NCBI GenBank assembly: GCA_023014485.1
Contig: JAJOZX010009460.1
Span: 1 to 64,000 of the forward strand
Source: Bathynomus jamesi
Taxonomy: Eukaryota > Arthropoda > Malacostraca > Isopoda > Cirolanidae
DNA length: 64,000 nucleotides
Direction of reading: 5' to 3'
The notes beneath the pieces were generated by a model. That model did not search any database. It was given only the letters and a program-made list of their open reading frames with translations, and was not told the origin of the DNA. Made by a program: the position numbers and the translations under genes. Shown piece by piece: positions 23,147 to 37,281 of the stretch (within the stretch, counting starts at the first letter, position 1; every line of letters starts with the position of its first letter).

Positions 23147-26100
23147 AGTAATCTTCTTCTTAAAGTAATCTTCTTCTTAAAATAATCTTTTTATCCTGGT
23201 GCAGGGTAATTTCTATCTTGGCCAAAGAGTGGCCACTTGTTAAACATCTTCTTAAAATCTGTTAAGATCCTGGTAAAGGGTCTCCAATATGTTAAGATCC
23301 TCTTCTTCTTCTTATCCTGGCAGGGTCGCCAGCTGTTAACCCCCCCTTATGGCCCTGAGTCGGTTCGGATTCGACGGGGGGTTCTGGTTAGGGCAAGCAA
23401 CGGATGTTTCTTCTATATACTTTTCTTCTATAACTTTCTAATTCTTTTCTCTCGCTTTATGGGGTCGACACTCTGTTAATTCTTTTCTTTCAATAATACT
23501 CTGATACTTTTTCTGATACTAAAAATTATCGACTTTTCTTTTATAACTTGTCGACGTGACTAAGTTCTGAAGAGAGCACGGCTCGAAGGAAAAGATAAAA
23601 ACTTTCTCTTACATTTAGTTTACTTCTAAAAATGTACAGTTAGTTCTCTGAATTTACAAGGGTAGAGGTTCGACCTCTTTCGACCATGGCTCAGGCCGGA
23701 ATCTAAAAATATTAAGAAGGCAAGGGGCCTCTGCCCCCTCCCCGCAGCGAGGCTGCTAATATGAAGTCTAATGGAGAAGTGCCTTAAATGAAGTGGTAAT
23801 CTGAAGTGGTGTATTTTTACAAATATACGTATAATATAACCTAATTTTTTGGGGGAGGACAGTTGAAGGTTAAATTTCCCCCCTTTTTAAACACATGATC
23901 AGATGTTTTAAAAGATTGCAAATTTCAAATTAAAAAATAAAATAAAAACTAATTTGTATTTTTTCGCCGTCTTCATTTATGAAGGCGATATCATTTCGTA
24001 ATAGCACATAAGTACAATTTTGAGTACATGACTGAGGACGTATTAATTTTGGTTCATTACAATTACGATTACAATTATGGATTACAATTACCAATTAATT
24101 CATATTCACTTGTTGTTTAATTACACTTCCATTTTGAAGTACATTCTTACATGATAAATTAAATCATTACATTTAATTACAGTTTCACTGAAGTACATTA
24201 CAAGTTATTGTTAATTACAGTTTCATTAAAGTACATTACAAGTTATTGTTAATTTAAAGTATTACAGTTAATTACAATTAAACAGTTACTAAACTTTGTC
24301 TTGTTTTTACAGTGTTTCATATTAATAGACAATTAAGATGTTAGAAATATAATACAAAGTACATGGGCACATAACACACATGATATAACATAACGCATGA
24401 TAATGTTATAAATTCGAATCAGAGCGAAAGGAGACTTTTTTTATCTTAGAAGCGTTCAATTCTGTCGGTCAGCGGAATTCGATCTTACTAAGCATTGTTT
24501 TGAGTTCACCTCGGGAGGTCATATAATTAAAAATAAAAATGAAAAAAATAATACGAGAACGTTTTTTCGCGTTCTCGAACGAACCTAAAGTTTCGCGCCT
24601 CACAAATTGACACGAGTAAAAAATGAATATTTAATAAAATTAATAAAGGATAGTGGTCGAGAAAGAACATGAATGTAAGAATGAGTATGGTTGAATAATA
24701 ATGTTTATACTCATAACATATAAATAATGACTTCTATAGAGTGTTTCGTCCTTAGCATGATGTTAAAGAATTTTCATACATTGGATACTAGATATATGAT
24801 GAAGGGAAAATGTGACGTCATAGTTATTGAATTTTTACGTATAGTACAAATCGTTGTTAGGAAGATTTACAAGAACAAATTAGAGACAGAGTGGGAAACG
24901 TAAAGAGAATAAAGTTATTTTATGACGTCATAGTGCATAAGTCATTATTACAAATCGAAATTCTATCCAAAACTCGCTTATGTGATTTTTGGTTTCTTAT
25001 GTAAAAATGGACAATGAATTCATATAATGATGGTGTAGGAATTGTTCATTGTTCACTTTTTACATTACTCTCCCCTTTTAAAAATGATATTTATACAATA
25101 ATTTAATAGGGTACCATTAATACAATACAAATGAGAAAATAACATCCTAACAGGGTACCATTAGTTACAATACAAATTTTATACAGAACGATTTCGCGTA
25201 GTCGAGTACAATGCAGAGTATCCAAATTTTTAAAATGACACTTGCTTACAAAATATAAAAAATCAAAGATTAATACTTTAGTTTAGACAAACATTAAAGT
25301 TAGACAAGCAATGATACTGTTAAAAATTTTTCTGTGGGATAAATTACATTCACAATGAATAGGTAAAAGGGAAAAATATAAATCGTACAATCTATAAGCT
25401 AATTTTTATTGACTAGTGTAGGTAAAAATAGAATTACGTAATGGATGATATATAGACCTGTGGTCTAGTGTGTATTTTTGTGTGCTAGGTATAAAGTGTG
25501 TAGTTGATAATTTCGAGAGACAGATTAGCTGAGAGATTGTTAAATTAACTGAATAAATGCATGAGCAAGATATATTAGGAAGCAAAAATGATTAAGATTA
25601 AATTACGCGCAATGAAATAGTTTATTGTGATATCCAATGATTTTAGCATGAGGTTTGTATATATAGTATATATAGTGTGCATACATGCATTTTCATTGAC
25701 TGTTGTAGGTACAAATCGAATTACGTAGTGGATGATGTATAGACCTGTGGTCAAATGTGTATTTATGTTTATTGTTATTATTATTATTATCATTACTATT
25801 ATTATTATTATCATTATTATTATTACAAAATCCTTTAAGCTCAAGGTCAATTATTATAAAATCTAATTACAGGTAAATTTTTCATTAAAAATTATTTTTA
25901 TATAATAAAAGAAAATATTAAAAAGGTTTAATAATTTTTGCAGGTTAAGTAGAAAAATCATACTCTTTCGTTGAATGTTGATAGAATTTTGAATTATTTG
26001 ATATTTTAGTCTGAAAACTTGTTTGCATATAGACAAATACATCTGTTTTATTGCGTAGAAGTTTCATTAAAAATTAAATGACTGAAATTTAGGGTATGTG

Positions 26101-26794
26101 CGGTCATACGGGTAAATTTCCCGATCGTACAGAGCAGGATAAATTAGGTACATGATCGATTAATTGTTACGCTATTTCTGTCATCATATAATCAAAATAA
26201 TTATAAAACACGTTAAAAACTTTTGTAAAAACGGTTTTGTTACAATTAATGAATTACATAACTATATATTTATAAACATAACAATGCATGAAAAGGGAAA
26301 GAAAAATCAGTGAATTTCCGTCTTACAAAGAAAAAAGGTTAAACCAAAGACGCAACCCGGTCAATTCAGGTTGAATTTAATTCTCTTTTACAAAAAAAAA
26401 AGTTGAATTAAATTCTCTTGAACGACAAAAAAAAAAAGGTTGAATTCAATTGACTGCATTGAAAACTTGGGACTTGAAAACTAACTTCTTTTCAAAACTA
26501 ATTTTTTTTCAAAACTAACTTTTTTTCAAAACTAACTTTTTCAAAACTAACTTTTTCAAATTTAACTTTTTCAAAACTAACTTTTTTTCAAAACTAACTT
26601 CTGTAATCTCTGGGGCTGTTGTCCCTCTTGGATGCAACCTATTGACTTGACCTCTTATCAAGTATTTCTATAAATCTCTCTAACTTGGAATAAATCTCTC
26701 TAACTTCAAATAAAACTCTCTGACTTCAAATAAAACTCTCTGACTTCAAATAAAACTCTCTGACTTCAAATAAAACTCTCTGACTTGAATAAAA

Positions 26795-27114
26795 CTGACT
26801 TGAACTCTATCAAGTATTCTGAAACTGAAAATGAAACTGACTTGAACTCTTATCAAGTAGTATCTTGAAACTGAAAATGAAACTGACTTGAACTCATATC
26901 CAGTAGTATCTTGAAACTGAAAATGAAACTGACTTGAACTCTTATCAAGTAGTATCTTGAAACTGAAAATGAAACTACTGACTTGAACTCTTATCAAGTA
27001 GTATCTTGAAACTGAAAATGAACTGACTTGAACTCTTATCAAGTAGTATCTTGAAACTGAAAATGAAACTGACTTGAACTCTTATCAAGTAGTATCTTGA
27101 AACTGAAAATGAAA
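26795..27114. repeat. 46-bp subrepeat array, 7 copies (unit 6)
   Basis: Seven-copy organisation as in unit 1. The sequence immediately following is shortened (AAAAAAAATGG). Confidence 0.95.
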
Positions 27115-27699
27115 CTACTGACTTGAAATAAAAAAAAATGGAAAATGACTGCATGACCTTTATCAAGTGGAGACGATTAACCTCTGTTTTGGTTGACCCT
27201 CTTGGTGCAACCTTCTGACTTGAAAACTGACTTCAAAAAAATGACTTCAAAAATGACTTCAAAAAATTACTTCAAAAAAATTACTTCAAGTATCTCTCTA
27301 AATCTATAAACCCTCTGTAAACTCTCTGTAAACTCTCTCTCTCTTAATTTGCAAGTCAATTCAATTCAGTAATTGAAAAAAATTTGCAAACAAAAAATAA
27401 AAAAAATATAAACAACATTTCACTCTAATGTACGGGAAGGTACATAAAATAAAATTATTCTATACTGAATATAACAGTGAAAATAACTCTCTTGAAATTA
27501 ACTCTCTTCAAATTAACTCTCTTTGAAATTAACTCTGTTACAATTAACTCTGTTACAATTAACTCTCTGTTACAATTAACTCTCTGTTACAATTACTCTC
27601 TGTGTTACAATTTCTATTTCACTAAAAAAAGTGTATCACCAGTGTCTGAAATGTTCACTGTGTTTTGTTAAATGTTAATAGTACTGATTTTTTTTTCAA

Positions 27700-27950
27700 G
27701 TGTTTATAAATTACTTAAAAAAACAAAATGTACTTAACAACATTTCTACGGCGAAATCCTTGAGACGTGTCCTGAAGACGTCTTGTTGGCTACTTGTTCT
27801 TGGATGAAAACTAGGCGTGAAGAACTTGGAGTCGTGACGCACCGGTTCAAGGGTGGATGTTACGAACTAGAAGTCGTGACACGCCGGTCAACTGGTTTTA
27901 TCCTGATGCAGGGTAATTTCTATCTTGGCCAAAGAGTGGCCTCTTCTTAA
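27700..27950 (+). other. Short reading frame, unit 6 copy (frameshifted)
   Basis: A G is missing at about 27750 (CTACGGCG instead of CTACGGGCG), shifting the frame inside the body, in addition to upstream disruption. This copy cannot encode the protein. Confidence 0.3.
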
Positions 27951-30900
27951 AGTAATCTTCTTCTTAAAGTAATCTTCTTCTTAAAGTAATTCTTCTTAAA
28001 ATAATCTTTTTATCCTGGTGCATGGTAATTTCTATCTTGGCCAAAGAGGTGCCACTTGTTAAACATCTTCTTAAAATCTGTTAAGATCCTGGTAAAGGGT
28101 CTCCAATATGTTAAGATCCTCTTCTTCTTCTTATCCTGGCAGGGTCGCCAGCTGTTAACCCCCCCTTTATGGCCCTGAGTCGGTTCGGATTCGACGAGGG
28201 GGTTCTGGTTAGGATGCAAGCAACGGATGTTTCTTCTATATACTTTTCTTCTATAACTTTCTAATTTTCTCTCGCTTTATGGGGTCGACACTCTGTTAAT
28301 TCTTTTCTTTCAAAAATACTCTGATACTTTTTCTGATACTAAAAATTATCGACTTTTCTTTTATAACTTGTCGACGTGACTAAGTTCTGAAGAGAGCACG
28401 GCTCGAAGGAAAAGATAAAAACTTTCTCTTACATTTAGTTTACTTCTAAAAATGTACGGTTAGTTCTCTGAATTTACAAGGGTAGAGGTTCGACCTCTTT
28501 CGACCATGGCTCAGGCCGGAATCTAAAAATATTAAGAAGGCAAGGGGCCTCTGCCCCCTCCCCGCAGCGAGGCTGCTAATATGAAGTCTAATGGAGAAGT
28601 GCCTTAAATGAAGTGGTAATCTGAAGTGGTGTATTTTTACAAATATACGTATAATATAACCTAATTTTTTGGGGGAGGACAGTTGAAGGTTAAATTTCCC
28701 CCCTTTTTAAACACATGATCAGATGTTTTAAAAGATTGCAAATTTCAAATTAAAAAATAAAATAAAAACTAATTTGTATTTTTTCGCCGTCTTCATTTAT
28801 GAAGGCGATATCATTTCGTAATAGCACATAAGTACAATTTTGAGTACATGACTGTGGACGTATTAATTTTGGTTCATTACAATTACGATTACAATTATGG
28901 ATTACAATTACCAATTAATTCATATTCACTTGTTGTTTAATTACACTTCCATTTTGAAGTACATTCTTACATGATAAATTAAATCATTACATTTAATTAC
29001 AGTTTCACTGAAGTACATTACAAGTTATTGTTAATTACAGTTTCATTAAAGTACATTACAAGTTATTGTTAATTTAAAGTATTACAGTTAATTACAATTA
29101 AACAGTTACTAAAACTTTGTCTTGTTTTTACAGTGTTTCATATTAATAGACAATTAAGATGTTAGAAATATAATACAAAGTACATGGGCACATAACACAC
29201 ATGATATAACATAACGCATGATAATGTTATAAATTCGAATCAGAGCGAAAGGAGACTTTTTTTATCTTAGAAGCGTTCAATTCTGTCGGTCAGGGGAATT
29301 CGATCTTACATCGTTTTTTCGCGTTCTCGAACGAACCTAAAGTTTCGCGCCTCACAAATTGACACGAGTAAAAAATGAATATTTAATAAAATTAATAAAG
29401 GATAGTGGCCGAGAAAGAACATGAATGTAAGAATGAGTATGGTTGAATAATAATGTTTATACTCATAACATATAAATAATGACTTCTATAGAGTGTTTCG
29501 TCCTTAGCATGATGTTAAAGAATTTTCATACATTGGATACTAGATATATGATGAAGGGAAAATGTGACGTCATAGTTATTGAATTTTTACGTATAGTACA
29601 AATCGTTGTTAGGAAGATTTACAAGAACAAATTAGAGACAGAGTGGGAAACGTAAAGAGAATAAAGTTATTTTATGACGTCATAGTGCATAAGTCATTAT
29701 TACAAATCGAAATTCTATCCAAAACTCGCTTATGTGATTTTTGGTTTCTTATGTAAAAATGGACAATGAATTCATATAATGATGGTGTAGGAATTGTTCA
29801 TTGTTCACTTTTTTCATTACTCTCCCCTTTTAAAAATGATATTTATACAATAATTTAATAGGGTACCATTAATACAATACAAATGAGAAAATAACATCCT
29901 AACAGGGTACCATTAGTTACAATACAAATTTTATACAGAACGATTTCGCGTAGTCGAGTACAATGCAGAGTATCCAAATTTTTAAAATGACACTTGCTTA
30001 CAAAATATTAAAAAATCAAAGATTAATACTTTAGTTTAGACAAACATTAAAGTTAGACAAGCAATGATACTGTTAAAAATGTTTTCTGTGGGATAAATTA
30101 CATTCACAATGAATAGGTAAAAGGGAAAAATATAAATCGTACAATCTATAAGCTAATTTTTATTGACTAGTGTAGGTAAAAATAGAATTACGTAATGGAT
30201 GATATATAGACCTGTGGTCTAGTGTGTATTTTTGTGTGCTAGGTATAAAGTGTGTAGTTGATAATTTCGAGAGACAGATTAGCTGAGAGATTGCTAAATT
30301 AATTGAATAAATGCATGAGCAAGATATATTAGGAAGCAAAAATGATTAAGATTAAATTACGCGCAATGAAATAGTTTATTGTGATATCCAATGATTTTAG
30401 CATGAGGTTTGTATATATAGTATATATAGTGTGCATACATGCATTTTCATTGACTGTTGTAGGTACAAATCGAATTACGTAGTGGATGATGTATAGACCT
30501 GTGGTCAAATGTGTATTTATGTTTATTGTTATTATTATTATTATCACTATTATTATTATTATCATTATTATTATTACAAAATCCTTTAAGCTCAAGGTCA
30601 ATTATTATAAAATCTAATTACAGGTAAATTTTTCATTAAAAATTATTTTTATATAATAAAGAAAATATTAAAAAGGTTTAATAATTTTTGCAGGTTAAGT
30701 AGAAAAATCATACTCTTTCGTTGAATGTTGATAGAATTTTGAATTATTTGATATTTTAGTCTGAAAACTTGTTTGCATATAGACAAATACATCTGTTTTA
30801 TTGCGTAGAAGTTTCATTAAAAATTAAATGACTGAAATTTAGGGTATGTGCGGTCATACGGGTAAATTTCCCGATCGTACAGAGCAGGATAAATTAGGTA

Positions 30901-31511
30901 CATGATCGATTAATTGTTACGCTATTTCTGTCATCATATAATCAAAATAATTATAAAACTCGTTAAAAACTTTTGTAAAAACGGTTTTGTTACAATTAAT
31001 GAATTACATAACTATATATTTATATACATAACAATGCATGAAAAGGGAAAGACAAATCAGTGAATTTCCGTCTTACAAAGAAAAAAGGTTAAACCAAAGA
31101 CGCAACCCGGTCAATTCAGGTTGAATTTAATTCTCTTTTACAACAAAAAAAAAGTTGAATTAAATTCTCTTGAACAACAAAAAAAAAAGGTTGAATTCAA
31201 TTGACTGCATTGAAAACTTGGGACTTGAAAACTAACTTCTTTTCAAAACTAACTTTTTTTTCAAAACTAACTTTTTTTCAAAACTAACTTTTTCAAAATT
31301 AACTTTTTCAAAACTAACTTTTTTTCAAAACTAACTTCTGTAATCTCTGGGGCGGTTGTCCCTCTTGGATGCAACCTATTGACTTGACCTCTTATCAAGT
31401 ATTTCTATAAATCTCTCTAACTTGGAATAAATCTCTCTAACTTCAAATAAAACTCTCTGACTTCAAATAAAACTCTCTGACTTCAAATAAAACTCTCTGA
31501 CTTGAATAAAA

Positions 31512-31645
31512 CTGACTTGAACTCTATCAAGTATTCTGAAACTGAAAATGAAACTGACTTGAACTCTTATCAAGTAGTATCTTGAAACTGAAAATGAAAC
31601 TGACTTGAACTCTTATCAAGTAGTATCTTGAAACTGAAAATGAAA
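31512..31645. repeat. 46-bp subrepeat array contracted to 3 copies (unit 7)
   Basis: Only the 42-bp first copy and two standard copies remain. Four copies, including the CATATCCAG variant and the copy lacking an A, are missing. This fits unequal exchange or slippage between copies. Confidence 0.95.
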
Positions 31646-32216
31646 CTACTGACTTGAAATAAACTAAAAATGGAAAATGACTGCACTTGACCTTTATCAA
31701 GTGGAGACGATTAACCTCTGTTTTGGTTGACCCTCTTGGTGCAACCTTCTGACTTGAAAACTGACTTCAAAAAAATGACTTCAAAAATGACTTCAAAATG
31801 ACTTCAAAAAAATTACTTCAAGTATCTCTCTAAATCTATAAACTCTCTGTAAACTCTCTGTAAACTCTCTCTCTCTTAATTTGCAAGTCAATTCAATTCA
31901 GTAATTGAAAAAAATTTGCAAACAAAAAATTAAAAAAAATGTAAACAACATTTCACTCTAATGTACGGGAAGGTACATAAAATAAAATTATTCTATACTG
32001 AATATAACAGTGAAAATAACTCTCTTGAAATTAACTCTTCAAATTAACTCTCTTTGAAATTAACTCTGTTACAATTAACTCTGTTACAATTAACTCTGTT
32101 ACAATTAACTCTCTCTGTTACAATTAACTCTCTGTTACAATTAACTCTCTGTTACAATTACTCTCTGTGTTACAATTTCTATTTCACTCAAAAAAAGTGT
32201 ATCACTAGTGTCTGAA

Positions 32217-32516
32217 ATGTTCACGGTTTTGTTAACTGTTAATAGTACTGATTTTATTTTTCAAGTGTTTATAAATTACTTAAAAAAACAAAATGTACTT
32301 AACAACATTTCTACGGGCGAAATCCTTGAGACGTGTCCTGAAGACGTCTTGTTGGCTACTTGTTCTTGGATGAAAACTAGGCGTGAAGAACTTGGAGTCG
32401 TGACGCACCGGTTCAAGGGTGGATGTTACGAACTAGAAGTCGTGACACGCCGGTCAACTGGTTTTATCCTGATGCAGGGTAATTTCTATCTTGGCCAAAG
32501 AGTGGCCTCTTCTTAA
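32217..32516 (+). CDS. Short reading frame of unknown status, unit 7 copy (99 codons)
   Basis: Complete from ATG, with an A substituting within the T run so one Phe becomes Ile. Otherwise as in unit 3. Confidence 0.25.
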   Translation: MFTVLLTVNSTDFIFQVFINYLKKQNVLNNISTGEILETCPEDVLLATCSWMKTRREELGVVTHRFKGGCYELEVVTRRSTGFILMQGNFYLGQRVASS

Positions 32517-35500
32517 AGTAATCTTCTTCTTAAAGTAATCTTCTTCTTAAAGTAATCTTCTTCTTAAAATAATCTTTTTATCCTGGTGCAGGGTAATTTC
32601 TATCTTGGCCAAAGAGTGGCCACTTGTTAAACATCTTCTTAAAATCTGTTAAGATCCTGGTAAAAGGTCTCCAATATGTTAAGATCCTCTTCTTCTTCTT
32701 ATCCTGGCAGGGTCGCCAGCTGTTAACCCCCCCCTTATGGCCCTGAGTCGGTTCGGATTCGACGGGGGGGTTCTGGTTAGGAGGCAAGCAACGGATGTTT
32801 CTTCTATATACTTTTCTTCTATAACTTTCTAATTCTTTTCTCTCGCTTTATGGGGTCGACACTCTGTTAATTCTTTTCTTTCAATAATACTCTGATACTT
32901 TTTCTGATACTAAAAATTATCGACTTTTCTTTTATAACTTGTCGACGTGACTAAGTTCTGAAGAGAGCACGGCTCGAAGGAAAAGATAAAAACTTTCTCT
33001 TACATTTAGTTTACTTCTAAAAATGTACAGTTAGTTCTCTGAATTTACAAGGGTAGAGGTTCGACCTCTTTCGACCATGGCTCAGGCCGGAATCTAAAAA
33101 TATTAAGAAGGCAAGGGGCCTCTGCCCCCTCCCCGCAGCGAGGCTGCTATTATGAAGTCTAATGGAGAAGTGCCTTAAATGAAGTGGTAATCTGAAGTGG
33201 TGTATTTTTACAAATATACGTATAATATAACCTAATTTTTTGGGGGAGGACAGTTGAAGGTTAAATTTCCCCCCTTTTTAAACACATGATCAGATGTTTT
33301 AAAAGATTGCAAATTTCAAATTAAAAAATAAAATAACAAAAACTAATTTGTATTTTTTCGCCGTCTTCATTTATGAAGGCGATATCATTTCGTAATAGCA
33401 CATAAGTACAATTTTGAGTACATGACTGAGGACGTATTAATTTTGGTTCATTACAATTACGATTACAATTATGGATTACAATTACCAATTAATTCATATT
33501 CACTTGTTGTTTAATTACACTTCCATTTTGAAGTACATTCTTACATGATAAATTAAATCATTACATTTAATTACAGTTTCACTGAAGTACATTACAAGTT
33601 ATTGTTAATTACAGTTTCATTAAAGTACATTACAAGTTATTGTTAATTTAAAGTATTACAGTTAATTACAATTAAACAGTTACTAAAACTTTGTCTTGTT
33701 TTTACAGTGTTTCATATTAATAGACAATTAAGATGTTACAAATATAATACAAAGTACATGGGCACATAACACACATGATATAACATAACGCATGATAATG
33801 TTATAAATTCGAATCAGAGCGAAAGGAGACTTTTTTTATCTTAGAAGCGTTCAATTCTGTCGGTCAGCGGAATTCGATCTTACTAAGCATTGTTTTGAGT
33901 TCACCTCGGGAGGTCATATAATTAAAAATAAAAATGAAAAAAATAATACGAGAACGTTTTTTCGCGTTCTCGAACGAACCTAAAGTTTCGCGCCTCACAA
34001 ATTGACACGAGTAAAAAATGAATATTTAATAAAATTAATAAAGGATAGTGGTCGAGAAAGAACATGAATGTAAGAATGAGTATGGTTGAATAATAATGTT
34101 TATACTCATAACATATAAATAATGACTTCTATAGAGTGTTTCGTCCTTAGCATGATGTTAAAGAATTTTCATACATTGGATACTAGATATATGATGAAGG
34201 GAAAATGTGACGTCATAGTTATTGAATTTTTACGTATAGTACAAATCGTTGTTAGGAAGATTTACAAGAACAAATTAGAGACAGAGTGGGAAACGTAAAG
34301 AGAATAAAGTTATTTTATGACGTCATAGTGCATAAGTCATTATTACAAATCGAAATTCTATCCAAAACTCGCTTATGTGATTTTTGGTTTCTTATGTAAA
34401 AATGGACAATGAATTCATATAATGATGGTGTAGGAATTGTTCATTGTTCACTTTTTACATTACTCTCCCCTTTTAAAAATGATATTTATACAATAATTTA
34501 ATAGGGTACCATTAATACAATACAAATGAGAAAATAACATCCTAACAGGGTACCATTAGTTACAATACAAATTTTATACAGAACGATTTCGCGTAGTCGA
34601 GTACAATGCAGAGTATCCAAATTTTTAAAATGACACTTGCTTACAAAATATAAAAAAATCAAAGATTAATACTTTAGTTTAGACAAACATTAAAGTTAGA
34701 CAAGCAATGATACTGTTAAAAATGTTTTCTGTGGGATAAATTACATTCACAATGAATAGGTAAAAGGGAAAAATATAAATCGTACAATCTATAAGCTAAT
34801 TTTTATTGACTAGTGTAGGTAAAAATAGAATTACGTAATGGATGATATATAGACCTGTGGTCTAGTGTGTATTTTTGTGTGCTAGGTATAAAGTGTGTAG
34901 TTGATAATTTCGAGAGACAGATTAGCTGAGAGATTGTTAAATTAACTGAATAAATGCATGAGCAAGATATATTAGGAAGCAAAAATGATTAAGATTAAAT
35001 TACGCGCAATGAAATAGTTTATTGTGATATCCAATGATTTTAGCATGAGGTTTGTATATATAGTATATATAGTGTGCATACATGCATTTTCATTGACTGT
35101 TGTAGGTACAAATCGAATTACGTAGTGGATGATGTATAGACCTGTGGTCAAATGTGTATTTATGTTTATTGTTATTATTATTATTATCACTATTATTATT
35201 ATTATCATTATTATTATTACAAAATCCTTTAAGCTCAAGGTCAATTATTATAAAATCTAATTACAGGTAAATTTTTCATTAAAAATTATTTTTATATAAT
35301 AAAAGAAAATATTAAAAAGGTTTAATAATTTTTGCAGGTTAAGTAGAAAAATCATACTCTTTCGTTGAATGTTGATAGAATTTTGAATTATTTGATATTT
35401 TAGTCTGAAAACTTGTTTGCATATAGACAAATACATCTGTTTTATTGCGTAGAAGTTTCATTAAAAATTAAATGACTGAAATTTAGGGTATGTGCGGTCA

Positions 35501-36087
35501 TACGGGTAAATTTCCCGATCGTACAGAGCAGGATAAATTAGGTACATGATCGATTAATTGTTACGCTATTTCTGTCATCATATAATCAAAATAATTATAA
35601 AACTCGTTAAAAACTTTTGTAAAAACGGTTTTGTTACAATTAATGAATTACATAACTATATATTTATATACATAACAATGCATGAAAAGGGAAAGACAAA
35701 TCAGTGAATTTCCGTCTTACAAAGAAAAAAGGTTAAACCAAAGACGCAACCCGGTCAATTCAGGTTGAATTTAATTCTCTTTTACAACAAAAAAAAAGTT
35801 GAATTAAATTCTCTTGAACAACAAAAAAAAAGGTTGAATTCAATTGACTGCATTGAAAACTTGGGACTTGAAAACTAACTTCTTTTCAAAACTAACTTTT
35901 TTTTCAAAACTAACTTTTTTTCAAAACTAACTTTTGTAATCTCTGGGGCGGTTGTCCCTCTTGGATGCAACCTATTGACTTGACCTCTTATCAAGTATTT
36001 CTATAAATCTCTCTAACTTGGAATAAATCTCTCTAACTTCAAATAAAACTCTCTGACTTCAAATAAAACTCTCTGACTTGAATAAAA

Positions 36088-36407
36088 CTGACTTGAACTC
36101 TATCAAGTATTCTGAAACTGAAAATGAAACTGACTTGAACTCTTATCAAGTAGTATCTTGAAACTGAAAATGAAACTGACTTGAACTCATATCCAGTAGT
36201 ATCTTGAAACTGAAAATGAAACTGACTTGAACTCTTATCAAGTAGTATCTTGAAACTGAAAATGAAACTACTGACTTGAACTCTTATCAAGTAGTATCTT
36301 GAAACTGAAAATGAACTGACTTGAACTCTTATCAAGTAGTATCTTGAAACTGAAAATGAAACTGACTTGAACTCTTATCAAGTAGTATCTTGAAACTGAA
36401 AATGAAA
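36088..36407. repeat. 46-bp subrepeat array, 7 copies (unit 8)
   Basis: Seven-copy organisation as in unit 1. The downstream flank reads AAATAAAATGG with extra bases. Confidence 0.95.
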
Positions 36408-36993
36408 CTACTGACTTGAAATAAACTAAATAAAATGGAAAATGACTGCACTTGACCTTTATCAAGTGGAGACGATTAACCTCTGTTTTGGTTGACCCTC
36501 TTGGTGCAACCTTCTGACTTGAAAACTGACTTCAAAAAAATGACTTCAAAAATGACTTCAAAAAATTACTTCAAAAAAATTACTTCAAGTATCTCTCTAA
36601 ATCTATAAACTCTCTGTAAACTCTCTGTAAACTCTCTCTCTCTTAATTTGCAAGTCAATTCAATTCAGTAATTGAAAAAAATTTGCAAAAAAAAATTAAA
36701 AAAAATGTAAACAACATTTCACTCTAATGTACGGGAAGGTACATAAAATAAAATTATTCTATACTGAATATAACAGTGAAAATAACTCTCTTGAAATTAA
36801 CTCTTCAAATTAACTCTCTTTGAAATTAACTCTGTTACAATTAACTCTGTTACAATTAACTCTGTTACAATTAACTCTCTCTGTTACAATTAACTCTCTG
36901 TTACAATTAACTCTCTGTTACAATTACTCTCTGTGTTACAATTTCTATTTCACTCAAAAAAAGTGTATCACTAGTGTCTGAAATGTTCACGTT

Positions 36994-37281
36994 TTGTTAA
37001 CTGTTAATAGTACTGATTTTTTTTTTCAAGTGTTTATAAATTACTTAAAAAAACAAAATGTACTTAACAACATTTCTACGGGCGAAATCCTTGAGACGTG
37101 TCCTGAAGACGTCTTGTTGGCTACTTGTTCTTGGATGAAAACTAGGCGTGAAGAACTTGGAGTCGTGACGCACCGGTTCAAGGGTGGATGTTACGAACTA
37201 GAAGTCGTGACACGCCGGTCAACTGGTTTTATCCTGATGCAGGGTAATTTCTATCTTGGCCAAAGAGTGGCCTCTTCTTAA
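36994..37281 (+). other. Short reading frame, unit 8 copy (5' part broken)
   Basis: The equivalent ATG is followed by an early TAA after loss of one G. The frame shown starts at TTG and the body is intact. Confidence 0.3.

Larger units (their letters stand above)
19337..24136. repeat. Tandem macrosatellite unit 5 (4800 bp)
   Basis: Complete unit with a private rearranged patch at 19708-19765, just upstream of the conserved hairpin, where the usual CACCTCGGGAGGTCATA reads differently and the following A-rich stretch is altered. The ATT microsatellite has lost two bases. The CTGTTACAATTAA repeats near 22735-22790 are contracted, and several bases are missing around the CTTTTTCAAAACTAA array. 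The short reading frame is closed because the T run is 9 rather than 10. Confidence 0.97.
24137..28956. repeat. Tandem macrosatellite unit 6 (4820 bp)
   Basis: Complete unit. It has a longer ATT microsatellite (extra CATTA near 25790), point changes such as ACACGTTAAA near 26208, a shortened AAAAAAAATGG segment after the 46-bp array, and one G missing at about 27750 that breaks the short reading frame inside its most GC-rich part. It shares several variants with unit 5, its neighbour. Confidence 0.97.
28957..33530. repeat. Tandem macrosatellite unit 7 (4574 bp, shortest)
   Basis: Short for two reasons: a deletion of about 70 bp at 29309 that removes the left arm of the conserved hairpin (shared with units 10 and 11), and contraction of the 46-bp array from seven copies to three (31512-31645). 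The short reading frame is complete, with an A interrupting the usual T run. Confidence 0.97.
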
